From: Amaurobius ferox
Lineage: Eukaryota > Arthropoda > Arachnida > Araneae > Amaurobiidae
Length of the DNA stretch: 64,000 nucleotides
Direction of reading: 5' to 3'
NCBI GenBank assembly: GCA_951213105.1
Contig: OX578149.1
Location: 3,385,606 to 3,449,605, forward strand
A program made the translations under genes and the position numbers. Numbering within the stretch: position 1 is the stretch's first letter; every line of letters starts with the position of its first letter. Of the stretch, positions 10,102 to 22,414 are shown piece by piece. The notes under the pieces are model-generated. The model was not told where the DNA came from, did not search any database, and worked only from the letters and a program-made list of their open reading frames with translations.

Positions 10102-10380
10102 ACTTTCCCTGCAATACATGTTAATGTATAGGGAAAGTATTGGAATCATGCCGAAAATCCCAACTCGAGTTTTCAGCGAATCTACACGTTTCGAGACCTC
10201 TAGAATATGAAAAAACTATTTTTAGCCTGACGTCTTTGTGTGTGTCTGTCTGTCTGTGCAATGTGTGTATCCACTCTTAACTCGAAAACGAATGTACCGA
10301 GTTTCATAAAATTTGGTAGATAAGTCACTTGTGTGTGATCCTGGTGCTAATTAGTTTTTGGTACGATTTCTTATAAAAAC
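10102..10380 (+). repeat. R1 repeat, 3'-truncated copy
   Basis: It contains the palindrome and first ~275 bp of the unit, then switches abruptly into an R1 copy in the opposite orientation at about 10380. Confidence 0.75.
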
Positions 10381-11159
10381 ATCTGATGTGGGCAACACAT
10401 GGCTTTCCTTGCAGACTTACTTATATTTACGTTCTCTATATTTTAATTAAATTTAATTCACTTTTTTAATTGAATTTTCGTTCTCCTTTGGTAACTGGAC
10501 TTATTTTCAAAGGTGGCGTTGAGAAAATATGGAAAACTAAAATATCTCGAGAACGGCTAGTCCTAGTGTAATGGGGTTGGTCTTATTCTTTTCTTCGTTA
10601 AAAATTACGGCTAAATCCCTAAGACCGGTACGGTTGTTGTTTTTTCTATCGCGCCAAATCGGCGATAAGTGGAGGGCTATGTTGCGACCTTGGTAACTCT
10701 TTAACTCATCGTACTTCGTAACCATGGTAACCTTGCGAGTTGATAACTCTGGCAACTGTCTTAATTTGTGTTATTTTATGCTCATTATGAATTATTGTAC
10801 TGATCTTTTAAAATTAGATGTTTGGGAACAAGATTTAAATACAAGTATTGGTAAATTTTCTTTGATTTCATTTGAGTGTAGTAAATGGCTGTGAAGAGTG
10901 AAAGATTTAGTATTGTTCTTTTTGATCGTTTGGTTGATAGTGGTAAATGAATGTGATTAAATGGTGTGTGAATGAGGGGTTGATTGCAAGGGGGTAATGC
11001 GATTGTGTGAGAGGAATGATAGTACGGGAGAGTTTGATGATTATACGTGGGCTTGCCGTGTTTCTGGAACGAATGCGCATTACGTATAAGGAATCGTACG
11101 TGGTTTGTTCTAGATTGAGTTTGATTGAGATTTTGAAGCGCGGAAGTAACATGAAAATC

Positions 11160-12105
11160 ACTTTATGAGCTATGGAACACTTTTTGCGCAGATAGATATT
11201 GCTATGTGCGATCTCTGACAGCCAGGGGAACAGGATACTGTGATGTTTGTTTAGCTGGCGACCGTATCGAGGTTAGCCCGCGAAGCGGTCATAGATCCAT
11301 GTTCTAATTACTACATTACTCTATAAGCCACAGAACACCCGTTGCACAAGCAGCTGTTGCTACGTGCGACCTCCGACAGCCAGCGGGACCGGATTCTGTG
11401 ATGTTTTTTTTAGCGGGCGAGCGTAGATCCATGTTTTAATTGCTACATCACTCTATGAGCCACAGAACACTTGTTGCACAAACAGCTGTTGCTACGTGCG
11501 ACCTCCGACAGCCAGCGGGACCGGATTCTATGATTTTTTTTAGCGGGCGAGCGAAGCGAGGTTAGCTCGGGAAGCGGGCGTAGATCCATGTTCTAATTGC
11601 TACATGACTCTATGAGCCACAGAACACCTGTTGCTACGTGCGACCTCCGACAGCCAGCGGGACCGGATTCTGTGATGTTTTTTAGCAGGTGAGCGTAGCG
11701 AGGTTAGCTCGCGAAGCGGGCGTAGATCCATGTTCTAATTGCTACATGACTCTATGAGCCACAGAACACCTGTTGCTACGTGCGACCTCCGACAGCCAGC
11801 GGGACCGGATTCTGTGATGTTTTTTAGCAGGTGAGCGTAGCGAGGTTAGCTCGCGAAGCGGGCGTAGATCCATGTTCTAATTGCTACATGACTCTATGAG
11901 CCACAGAACACCTGTTGCTACGTGCGACCTCCGACAGCCAGCGGGACCGGATTCTATGATTTTTTTTAGCGGGCGAGCGTAGCGAGGTTAGCTCGCGAAG
12001 CGGGCGTAGATCCATGTTCTAATTGCTACTGCTACATCACTCTATGAGTCACACAACACCTGTTGCACAAACAGCTGTTGTTACGTGCGACCTCCGACAA
12101 ATACA
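11160..12105. repeat. ~131-158-bp tandem array, about seven units
   Basis: Units begin near 11166, 11323, 11454, 11612, 11753, 11894 and 12045 at ATGAGCCACAGAACACCTGT or a variant. Each holds GCGACCTCCGACAGCCAGCG, GGGACCGGATTCTGTGATG, and a palindrome-like GAGCGTAGCGAGGTTAGCTC followed by GCGAAGCGGGCG. The 141-bp units in the middle (11612-11893) are almost identical to each other, and the outer ones are more diverged. Length differences come partly from an optional TTGCACAAACAGCTG block. Confidence 0.9.
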
Positions 12106-12111
12106 TTGAAT

Positions 12112-12192
12112 TACGATATATACATGCGTATATATATACATATACATAGGTATATATATACATATACATACGTATATATATACATAGACATT
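12112..12192. repeat. TATA/CATA-rich microsatellite
   Basis: Repeats of TATATATACATATACATA follow the tandem array inside the TIR element. Confidence 0.8.
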
Positions 12193-13346
12193 ACTTTAGA
12201 AACTTACATTCGTTTAACCTCTAATTTTTGTAGGATATATCTAAATTTATCTTTGATGGATATTTTTAATTAACCGGAAAATAAAATATTAACTTTCATT
12301 AAAATATATACACGAGTTTTTTTGCGAAAAATCGTTACATATCTTCCCCTCACTCGCATATACATTGCAATTTGCTAGTAAATGTATACATCTTTAGAAC
12401 GTTACTTAGAGACTATGATAAAAATGATTAGTAGTGTATATTCACTTAAAATGCACTTTAACAAATGAAATCTTTAATTATATATTGCTATTAATGTATT
12501 CTAAATAACTAATGTTCATTACAAATATAAATTCGATGTTTAATGGGATTAATTTCAATTTTTATTTGGCATCATCGTCAGTTTACCGTTACGAGCTATG
12601 ATAAAATTTCCCTTTGCACTTACGTTTCTGCGCATTTTACTACGCAGTTTGTTTATTTACATTCATGCTAACATAATCATGGTAACCTTGCGACTTGGTT
12701 GGATACTATGTCAACTGTCTCAACATCGGGCGCGAGAAAAGTCGCCAAATTCAAGACCGTACCGGTCTTTGGGATAATGCCAAAATTACGTATAAAACAA
12801 GCATTTAATGGATATATTTGAGCATAGGTAGTTTTTTATTTTAGATTTTGACAATTTTTGCGGGCCATTTCGAAAAAAAGGCAGGTTCCTTTTTTCCGAA
12901 TCGTACCAAAATCTAATTAGCAGCAGGGTGAACCACAAGCGACTTATCTACCGAATTTTGTGAAATCGGTCCATCAGTTCTTCAGCTAGAGTGGATACAG
13001 GCAGTTTTTGCGGGCCATTTCGCAAAAAGAGTCGGCTCCTTTTATCCCGAATCGGTCCCAAAACTAATCAACACCAGATTCACCCACATGTGACTTACCT
13101 ACCGAATTCGGTCAATGAGTCTTTTAGTTAGAGTGAATACAAAATCTGCACAGACAGACAGACACACAGATAGATATACACGCACACAGACATACACACA
13201 CACAGACGTCACTCTGAAAATGGTTTATCGTATTCTAGAGGTCCCGAAACGTGTAGATCCGTCGAAAACTCGAGTTGCAATTTTTGGTATGATTCCAATA
13301 CTTTCAATGCTTTCCCTATGCATTACCATGTATTGCAAGGAAAGTA

Positions 13347-13803
13347 AAAACCCGCCTTTTTTTGCGAAATGGCCTGCAAAAATTGCCTGTATCCAATCTA
13401 TCTGAAAACTAATAGACCGAATTTCATAAAATTCGGTAGATAAGTCGCTTGTGCTGATTAAATTTTGGTACGATTCGGCAAAATATAACCTGCCCTTTTT
13501 TTGCGAAATTGCCCACAAATATCGTCAAAAAAAAAACCACCTCAAATATATCCATTAAATGCTTGTTTTATACGCAATATTTAACGGTGAAAAGAATAAG
13601 ACCAACCCCATTACACTAGGACTAGCCGTTCTCGAGGTATTTTAGTTTTTTCACATTTTCGTTATACCAATTTTGAATCCATCATTTATGTGTGTTATTT
13701 AGTGCAACTAAACTAAATTTAATGAATTATTAATACAATAAAGAGTCGATGAATTTGTGTCTGGAGAGAAAGCCATGTGCTGCTTGCTCACATCAGATTT
13801 TTA
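13347..13803 (+). repeat. R1 repeat, 5'-truncated copy
   Basis: It begins in the internal CCTTTTTTTGCGAAATGGCC segment, directly joined to the reverse copy, and ends at TCACATCAGATTTTTAC. Confidence 0.7.
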
Positions 13804-13877
13804 CTTTTTCTGCAAATTATAACTCAAAATTTTATAATAACTTCATTTTAATATTTTATTTTAAAATCGAATTTTTT

Positions 13878-13992
13878 GCTTTCCCTGCAATACATGTTTA
13901 TGTATAGGGTAATTATTGGAATCATGCCGTAAATCGCAACTCCAGTTTTCGACGGATGTGCACGTTTTGGGACCTCTAGAATACGAAAGAAA
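13878..13992 (+). repeat. R1 repeat, 5' fragment
   Basis: Palindrome and ~100 bp of the unit start are present. It is then cut by a reverse-orientation R1 copy at the sequence GAAAGAAATCTGATGTGGGC. Confidence 0.7.
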
Positions 13993-14757
13993 TCTGATGT
14001 GGGCAGCACAGGACTTTCGCTGCAGACTTATATTCAGGTTCTCTTTATTTTAATTAAATTTAATTCACTTTTAATTCAATTTTCGTTCTCATTTGGTAAC
14101 TGGACTTATTTTCAAAGGTGGCGTAGAGAAAATACGAAAAACTAAAATATCTCGAGAACGGCTAGTCCTAGTTTGATTGAATTGATCTTATTCTTTTCTT
14201 CGTCAAAAATTACGTATAAAACAAGCATTTAATGGATATATTTGAGTATACGTAGTTTTTTATTTTAGATTTTGACGGATTTTTGAGGGCCATTTCGTAA
14301 AAAAAGGCAGGTTGTTCTTTTCAGAATCATACCAAAATCTAATCAACACCAAAGTATCCCACATGTGATTTATCTACCGAATTTTGTGAAATTTGGTCAA
14401 TTTTTATTTCAGCTGAAGTGAATACATGAGATTTTTGTGGGCCATTTCGCAAAAGAATGCGGGTTCTTTTTTCCGAATTGTACCAAAAACTAATCAGCAC
14501 TAGGGTCACACCCAAGGGTCTTACCTACCAAATTTTATGAAATTCGGTCCATTAGTTTTTAAGTTAGAGTGGATACATACATTGCACAGACACACAGACA
14601 GATACACAGCCAGACACACACACAGACGTCACGCTAAAAATAGTTTTTTCGTATTCTAAATGTCTCGAAACTTGTAGATCCGTTGAAAACTCGAGTTGCG
14701 ATTTTCGACATGATTCCAATACTTTTCCTATACATTACCATGTATTGCAAGGAAAGT
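13993..14757 (-). repeat. R1 repeat, full reverse unit (~765 bp)
   Basis: It starts AATCTGATGTGGGCAGCAC and ends CATGTATTGCAAGGAAAGT. All R1 blocks are present in reverse order. Confidence 0.78.
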
Positions 14758-15400
14758 GAAAACTATTTTTAGCTTGACGTCTGTATGTGTGTCTGTGTGC
14801 CTGTCTGTGCAATGTATGTATCCACTCTAACTCGAAAACTAATGGACCCAATTTCATAAAATTTGGTAGGTAAGTCACATGTGGGTGACCCTGGTGCAGA
14901 TTAGTTTTTGGTAGGATTCGGGATAAAAAAAAAATCCGCCTACTCTTGCGAAATGTTCCGCAAAAATTGTCTGTATCCACTCTAGTTGAAAAACTAATTG
15001 ATCAAATTTTACAAAATTTAGTTGATAAGTCACTTATGGGTCACCCTAGTGCTGATTAGATTTTGGTATGATTTGAAAAAAAATAACCTGCCTTTTTTTT
15101 ACGAAATGGCCGCAAGAATCGTCAAAATCTAAAAGAACTACGTATACTCAAATACGTCACTTAAATGCTTCCTTTATACGTAATTTTTGACGATGAAATG
15201 AATAAGACTAACCTCATTACACCTTTCTCGAGATATTTTAGTGTTTTCGCATTTTCGCTACGCCACCTTTGGAAATGAGTCCAGTTTAGTTACCAAATGA
15301 GAACGCAAATTGAATTAATAGTGAATTAAATTGAATGAAGATAAAGATAACAGGAATATAAGTCTCCAGGGAAAGTCATGTGCTGCCCACATCAGATTTT
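14758..15400 (+). repeat. R1 repeat lacking the 5' palindrome
   Basis: It begins at the AAAACTATTTTTAGCTTGAC block and runs to the terminal TGCTGCCCACATCAGATTTT. Confidence 0.75.
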
Positions 15401-16531
15401 TAATTTTCCTGCAATATAGAGTAAAGTATAGGGAAATAATTTGAACCATGCTGAAAATCGCAACTCGAGTTTTCGGCGTATCTACACGTTTTGAGACCTC
15501 TAGAATACGAAAAAACTATTTTAAGCGTGACGACTGTGTGTGTATGTGTGTCTGTTTGTCTATCTGTGTGTCGGTCTGTACAATGTATGTATCTACACTA
15601 ACTCAAAAACTAATAGACCGAATTTTATAAAACTTTGTAGGTAAAGTGACTTGTGTGTGACCCTGGTGCTAATTAGATTTTGTTACGATTTGGGATAAAT
15701 GAACCTGCCTTTATTGCGAAATGGTCCTCAAAAATAGTACGTATCCACTCTTGCTGAAAAACTAATGTATCAAATTTCACAAAATTTGGTAGATAAGTTA
15801 CTTGTGGTTTATCCTAGTGCTTATTGGATTTTGGTATGATTCGGTGAAAAGGAACCCTACCTTCTCTCGCGAAATGTCCAAATATAAAATACTCGATCTA
15901 AATTAAAATGCTACATATGCTCAAATGTAACCATTAAATACTTGTTTGATACTTCATTTTTAACGACAAAATGATCCACCCCATGACTCTAAGATGAACC
16001 ATTCTCGAGATATTTAAATTTTTAATTTTGAGGAAATGAACACGATTTTCACAGTAATTGAGAAACTATTCAATAAAATTTCTGAAAACTTAGTAATGAA
16101 AGGAACTGATGCTCATTCGATTTTGATAGGAATAGGAAATGTATAACGGACTCTTTTTCGCGAAATGGCCGACAAAGATAATGAAACTCTGAAATAAATG
16201 ATTAAAATTATTGAGATATTTTTATTAAGTACGTGTTCTATAGGTAAAATTTGACAACTAAGCGAATAAGTCTGACCCCATGACTGGAAGATAAACCGTT
16301 CTCGAGATAGTGTAGTATTTTGTAATTTTAAGGTCCTGAAGAATTTAAAGTGAATTAAGTTACCAAACGAAATGAAGATGCAATAAAAAGACAAATTGAA
16401 TATAATATTAGAAAATGATCCATATTATTTTCTGCAATTAAACTCAATTTAATGCATAATGAAATAAAAAGTTACAAAATGAATTTGAATTTTCAGGGAA
16501 AGTCATGTGCTACTTGCAAACATCAGATTTT
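15401..16531 (+). repeat. R1 repeat, long diverged unit
   Basis: It carries the palindrome remnant and R1 order, but is about 1.13 kb because the 3' half is duplicated and diverged: a second CTCTTTTTCGCGAAATGGCC segment lies at 16151 and a second CCGTTCTCGAGATAGTGTAG at 16300. Confidence 0.65.
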
Positions 16532-17250
16532 TACTTTCCCTGCAATACAGGGTAATGTATAGGGAAAGTATTAGAATCATGTCGAAAATCGCAACTCTAG
16601 TTTTCGAGGAATCTGCACCTTTTGACACCTCTAGAATACGAAAAAAACATTTTGAGCGTGACGTCTGTATGTGTGTCTGTCTGAGCAATGTATGTATCCA
16701 CGCTAACTAAAAACGTAATGGATCGAATTTTATAAAATTGGGTAGGTCAGTCACTTGTACGTCACCCTGGTGCTGATTAGATTTTGGTATGGTTCGGTAT
16801 GAACCTACTTTTTTTTTTTTTTTTGCGAAATGGTCCGCAAAAATGGATGCACTCTAGCTAAAAAAACTAATTAGGCAAGTTTCATAAAATTTGACAGATA
16901 GTCACTTGTAGGATACCCTAGTGCTGATCAGATTTTACAACGATTCGGAAAAGTAGAACCTATCTTTTTTTTACGAAACGGCCCGCAAAAATCGTCAAAA
17001 TGTAAAATAAAAAACTATGTGTGCTCAAATGTAACAATTAAATGCGTATCCTATGCGTAATTTTTGACAAGGAAAAGAATAAGATCAACCACATTACTCT
17101 AGGACTAACCGTTCTCGGGATATTTGAGTTTTTTTTTTTTTTTTTTTTGCATTCTTCTTATGTAGCCTTTGAAAAGATTTCCAGTTACCAAATAAAAACA
17201 AAACTTGAATTAAATTAATTCAGTGTTATTTTGTACAATTAAACGTTCAA
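16532..17250 (+). repeat. R1 repeat, 3'-truncated unit
   Basis: Palindrome at ~16534-16570, standard blocks after it, with long poly-T tracts at 16807 and 17127. The usual 3' terminus is missing. Confidence 0.72.
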
Positions 17251-19315
17251 AATCAAACTTTCTAAAATCTGAAAATGGTTTGGTTTAAAGCGAATGTTAC
17301 AGCACATGTGCAAGCAAGTTTTTATCGAGTTTTATTTGTTTTAATCCCTCGCGTGATGAACACCACCATGTTGCTGTGGTATTTTAGTGCTAAAAAGTTT
17401 TATTGAATCAGTTTCATTTATTTAATTAATTAATTTGATTTATTTTATTAATTTCTATCAGAAAGCATAAAGCCGTGATTGCTCCTGATACAGAAAATAA
17501 GTGAATAAACCAAACTGTCATACCATATATTTCATCTGAAATTATTAAGTCTGGTTTATCACTCAGAAATAATTTGATTTAATGGTTAAGTTTGAATTTA
17601 AATTACTCATTACTCCAAATTGCTGAAATAAGAATATTAAATTATAAATTCCAAAATACTAGAGGCAAAAAAAAAGAGTTTAAAAGTGGCCAAAAAATAA
17701 TTTATTATATATATATATATGTAAATAGAAACAACAAAAACAGAGTAGAAAAGTGATAAGCCAATTAATTTTCAAACATAACATCTAGTTCAACAATGCT
17801 ATATTATTTGTACATCAGTACAAAAGTATACAAATGCTAATATTCTGTTACAATGATAATTTTAACAACGTTATGTTCTTTCTCTATATATGGAGACTTA
17901 AATCTTAATTTTTGCATTATGATGATATTAACTGTCACAGCTCATTTATGTTCTTTAATTTAAAAGTTCAATTATCATCTAGTATATTGATGTCAAACAA
18001 AATAACAGGATTTCTTCCTTGATGAATATTAAAGTTCATCTTTAGAAAAATTCTACTTTCTTTCTTTAGCTGGTTGTACGCAAATCTAAAAAATGCTGCA
18101 TTCTGTTGGCTTGCGTTTATGTTATTGAGAACAAAATTACCTTTGCGTAAGGCTTGAGAGCAAAATTACCTTTGCGTAAGGCTGGTTCTCATCTCTGGTG
18201 AAGTCAAAGTCTTAGGACATTATCGAGTCAAAAGTACTAAGTTAAAAAAAATCCTTAAAGGATCAAAATTCATCGTCAGTTGGACATCAGGAAACAGTCG
18301 TCCGAAAACGAGGCTTAATAAATCATCGTCTACGTTGCACTCGACTTTGCCAGTCAATACGGCTCAGAATTAAAGGAGCAATATTTGTATTTTAAAATTG
18401 GACGCATAGTCCTAAAATTGCAGTATGCTGTGTATCTACCGGTCTCTATGGACCCAAAACGAAAATCGACCTTCTTGGTTGAAGTGCAGGGTCAGAGTCA
18501 TGAAATAAAATTCAGTTTGTGCTCAAAAGGATAAAGGACCTCAGCGGTCCGGCCCGCAGGCCGACCGCCTCCAAGAGGAATTCTCGTAGATATTTTTTTG
18601 CTGTTTTCACACTTGCCGTAATTTTGCAGTGGCGCTGTACTCAGTACTCACGTATAATTGGTCACTCCTGTACTTAAAATTCATTCTCATTGGTTAGTAG
18701 CTTTGTATATGCTAAAAGTTGGGGTTGGGGTGCAGTGTTTCTTAGCCCTTTCCGGATAGTGTTTTGCCCATCTGTGAAATTTGCTGAAGTATCTATTTTG
18801 GTGGGTGTAACTTTTGTCAGTTATTTCTTTCCGTTGACAGGAATTATTGCTTCGTCGGATAACTGCCTATGTTTATCCTGACGGGGTGTGTGTACTAGTG
18901 TAGGATTACTAGTGAGAAAAGGTTCTCTGCAAGAAAGGAATCTTGACCGTTATGGTCCTACCATGTACAGTCTGTTTCTCTAAAAGGGGCAAGTCTGCTT
19001 ACTGGTACCACACTCATTAAGTTGCAGCTGTGAAAATCTTCTCCTGCAGATGTGCAATGTTAATTAAAAGTTAGCATATTTTAAAATAAGCGTGTGTTAG
19101 TCAAATTTATTAAAAATGCCATATTTATCATGACAATTTCACTTTTAAATCGTGAGTTTATTGCGATTTAAATATTTATAAAAGCACAACACGCATCTTC
19201 ACTAAGTATAGAACGGAACTTCGCGCATAATCTATAACAAAGGAAGATGTTCGTCGGTAGGATGTTAGTCACTGGTAGTTTAGGATTCGGGACGATACGC
19301 CTCGAGGAGATTTCT
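17251..19315. other. No gene recognised; 29-bp local duplication
   Basis: A phrase ending AAAATTACCTTTGCGTAAGG occurs twice in succession (about 18130-18186). A GC-rich hairpin-like run GCGGTCCGGCCCGCAGGCC lies near 18545. A TA microsatellite lies near 17703-17720. No coding family was recognised. Confidence 0.4.
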
Positions 19316-19855
19316 TTTTACTTTCCCTACAATACATGGTAATGGATAGGGAAAGTATTGGAATCATACCGAAAATCGCAACTCGAGTTTTCGACGGATC
19401 TATACGTTTCGAAACCTCTAGAATACGAAAAAACTATTTTTCTAAAACTATTTACTAAATTTTGTATCCACTCTAACTAAAAAACTAATTGACCGAATTT
19501 CATAAAATTTGGTAGTTAAGTCGCTTGTGAGTTACTCTGGTGCTGATTAGATTTTGATACGATTCGGAAAAAAATAACCTGCCTGTTTGTGCAAAATGGC
19601 CCGAAAAAATCGGCAAAATCTAAAATAAAAAACTACGAATGCTCAAATATATCCATTAAATGCTTGTTTTATACGTAATTTTTAACGAAGAAAAGAATAA
19701 GACCAACACTAGGACTAGCCGTTCTCGAGATATTTTAGTTTTTCGTATTTTGTCTACGCCACCTTTGAAAATAAGTCCAGTTACCAAATGAGAGAACGAA
19801 AATTTAATTAAAGCTGAATTAAATTGAATTAAAATAAATGTGTTATACTCACTAT
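19316..19855 (+). repeat. R1 repeat with internal deletion
   Basis: It begins ACTTTCCCTACAATACATGG and follows R1 order, but one of the two ~170-bp internal segments is missing. It joins R2-type sequence at about 19880. Confidence 0.75.
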
Positions 19856-19879
19856 TTCTCACTATTCTTATGTAAATTT

Positions 19880-20440
19880 TCAATAGAAAACGATTGATAT
19901 AAATTTAGAACGCTGACATGAACCGTTCTTGAGATATTGTACATTTTTCAAAAAAATTATCAAAAAGTCATATAAAATAAAATAAAAAATATTTCTTATT
20001 GAGAAACATGTTCACTTTTCATATGTAATACCATGCGATAAATTGGGTGACATCATTCTCGTGGATCTAGCTCGTTCCATTCATGAAAAAGATACTTTGA
20101 GTCATACTTTAGTATTTGAACGCCAATAGTCATTTATCTGCTGTAAGAATAACTTATTTCTCCGTCCATAACGCTTGACTAGACTTTGGCGACGAATTGG
20201 GCGGAATGTCGCCAACTTGGTAACATTTTTAATGGTTACCAAATTAACAAAAATCTCGCCAAATGGATAAAAATGACGCTCAATCAATGAAAATGACGAC
20301 TCATTGAAGAAAATTCAATATCTTGGAAAGAATATAAGTATCTACTATAAGAATAACATTTATTTTAACTGTAAAAGTAGTCAAATCATTGCATTATATA
20401 AGGAAAGTCATGTGTTGCCCACATCATATTTTTTCAGTTT
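19880..20440 (+). repeat. R2 repeat, 3' part
   Basis: It shares GAACCGTTCTTGAGATATTG, GACATCATTCTCGTGGATCT and CCATAACGCTTG with the full R2 copy at 28166, and ends AAGTCATGTGTTGCCCACAT as R1 units also do. Confidence 0.75.
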
Positions 20441-20692
20441 ATATAATGCCATTGTACGTAATGCCGGGGTAAGCTTAAAAGAACATTTTGTGTGTGGATT
20501 TCTATTAACTACGAGATTGCAACACAAGAACATCTCAAATATAAATTGTACGAGAAAACAAACCGGGTGGAGTCCTCCCTTCATTCATATATATAGCCAG
20601 TAGACAGTTCCAATGGTGTCTATAGTTAAATACTATCGCCATTGTCAGAAACTGGCTATTCTATCGGTTTTAATTCGAATTGTATGGCTGTC
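20441..20692. other. Non-coding, unclassified
   Basis: The sequence between the R2 end and the hammerhead-like motif shows short inverted phrases (AGCCAGTAGACAGTTCC and AGAAACTGGCTATTC) that could pair, consistent with a retroelement terminal region. No coding match was recognised. Confidence 0.35.
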
Positions 20693-20716
20693 CTGATGAG
20701 AATGCAATTTCGAACT
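20693..20716 (+). other. Hammerhead-ribozyme-like core, degenerate
   Basis: CTGATGA is followed by a 3-bp stem GAA/TTC with loop TGCAAT and then GAAC. The order CUGAUGA, stem II, GAA is that of a hammerhead core, but the expected A after GAA is C, and no convincing stems I and III with a cleavage site were found. Penelope-like elements are known to carry such motifs, and fragments of one occur at 3.5-5.2 kb. Confidence 0.3.
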
Positions 20717-22414
20717 AACCGCCATTTTTGTGTAGTTTCAATTGATTGTTCTCTATGTCTTAATCTTTTATCTTGAGCTAATTATTATTGCCTTTTCTCA
20801 TTTTTGCCGTGTTTTATTTTTATTTTTATTTATATTTATATTTATATTTATATACTTTTACTTGTGAATTTTATATCCTAATATTCTTCTCATCCCCCTT
20901 TACCATTGTAGTGATATGTTACCTTCTATCTTTATCCTTAGTCTTGGTCTATAGTTACTCATTTGTAACAGATATGCTAGTGATGGGTTTTTTTGTACAT
21001 ACAGTAGTTTATGCGTAATTTTCGATTAAAATCTTTCAATTTTTATTTATATATATATGTATATATATATATAGAGAGAGAGAGAGAGGCTGAGCGATTG
21101 GCGTTTGAACTTGGAAAAGGTTTCGTATTATAAGTGAAATTTATATTGGAATTCGCACTTTGAATACGTTTTTATTTCCTTGGTGAGTAAAATAAAATAA
21201 TTTAACATAAAAATACTAAGAGTGACTGAAATGCACGATATTTTAAAATATATTACCTTTGTAAGATAAATACGTACAAAATATAACATTTTAAATGTTT
21301 CCTTAATTCTAAATGAGTAGAACTTTTACAACCAATTTATTAAATATAAAGTCATGGTTGCTTCCCCACGGAAAACGTTCTACAGGCGACCCTGTATGAA
21401 AGTGCGCTGAAAATCGGTCAGAAATCTGGAACATAAGCTTAGTTGAAAATCATTGTAATTAACAATGTCCTTAAACAATATTGTATATTATTTACAAATA
21501 CTGTACTATGAAAACTTTAAAATATCTTATAATTACAATATGCTAAGTATTCGCTAGAAAATGATCACCCCCCCCCCCCCTTTTTTTTTTTTATCTAACT
21601 GAGATTCTCGTGTAACATGGAATTTATAAGGAGAAATCCGATTTATTCTTTCTAAAACTCCCAAATACGCAAACGGATGCTTCGTCATATGGATGCCGAT
21701 ATAAAGAGCTAAGTTTACTTTGCAAACTACTTCAGTTTAATGGAAGTCATTCTTAGTATATTTCTTCATTTTGATATTGTTTAAAGTTAGGTAAATGCTA
21801 GGTTATTCGTGAAAAATAATTCAAATTCTTTAGTATTACAAATAATGAATATTTTCTGCGAATATTAATTAATAGAATCACGTTTGACCCGAAATGGAGG
21901 ATCCATTAGCCTTGCACTACCCATTATTGATGAAACGTCACATCTCACATCCAATCATTGATTGTTAATAACGTGTTGAAAATGGGGAAGCAATAGCCAC
22001 GCCTATCTATATGTTAGTTAATAAGCTAGGGAGAGTTTAACAAATGGGTGGTCTTAATGGCATGCTTCTCCTTATAGACCTACGATGGCTGGATGATTTC
22101 ATCTTCTAAAACATTAAAATGCGCGTTTTAATGGGAAAAATACTTTGAAACGGGCCACTTTAAACAAATAAAGGCAGCAATTTTCTAAATAATACATATA
22201 TATTCGCAAAGTTATTTAAACATTATTATAAATAAAAGTATGTTTAAATAATTCATTAAATTAGATTTTAAACAAGGGAGGCTCGGCTTTTTAACTTCAA
22301 TGGACTCTACGCCACCATAGGGACCGAGTTTTCAAAATCTCAGGGGGGCACAATCCGATAAAGTTATATAAAAGATTCGCAAAGTCGATAAAGATATAGC
22401 AATTTACAAGACAG
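20717..22414. other. No gene recognised; microsatellites
   Basis: Contains ATTTAT-type repeats near 20818-20855, a TA tract followed by (GA)n at 21041-21089, and a C-run joined to a T-run at 21569-21592. No coding feature was seen. Confidence 0.45.

Larger units (their letters stand above)
10609..12781. mobile_element. 2.17-kb TIR element carrying a tandem array, 8-bp TSD
   Basis: The left end begins GGCTAAATCCCTAAGACC and continues GGTACGGT. The right end is its inverted counterpart, GGCATTATCCCAAAGACC then GGTACGGT, when read on the minus strand: about 22 of 26 bases match. AAAATTAC flanks the element at 10601-10608 and 12782-12789 (9 bp if the next G is counted). It has no transposase and is non-autonomous. 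Subterminal sequences ATGGTAACCTTGCGA and GGCAACTGTC/TCAACTGTC recur in direct orientation near both ends. TSD of 8-9 bp with GGC termini leaves Merlin-, MULE- or hAT-related mobilisation open. Confidence 0.85.
10381..13346 (-). repeat. R1 repeat, full reverse copy split by an insertion
   Basis: Bases 10381-10600 and 12790-13346 together make one complete ~785-bp R1 unit in reverse orientation, starting ACATCTGATGTGGGCAACAC and ending at GTATTGCAAGGAAAGT. A 2.17-kb element interrupts it at ACGAAGAAAAG..ATTAC-type sequence. The intact reading across the junction, apart from the duplicated AAAATTAC, proves the interruption was a later insertion. Confidence 0.8.

Noticed and set aside
11160..12105. 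CRISPR array
   Set aside because: Eukaryotic context; units are ~141 bp and nearly identical throughout, with no short repeat/unique spacer alternation.
18530..18580. Structured RNA at the GC-rich GCGGTCCGGCCCGCAGG run
   Set aside because: A hairpin is possible, but there is no second copy, no compensating changes and no promoter or family match.
20304..20603. 99-codon open frame as a Penelope-like C-terminus
   Set aside because: The first third lies in an R2 repeat and the remainder has no endonuclease motif.
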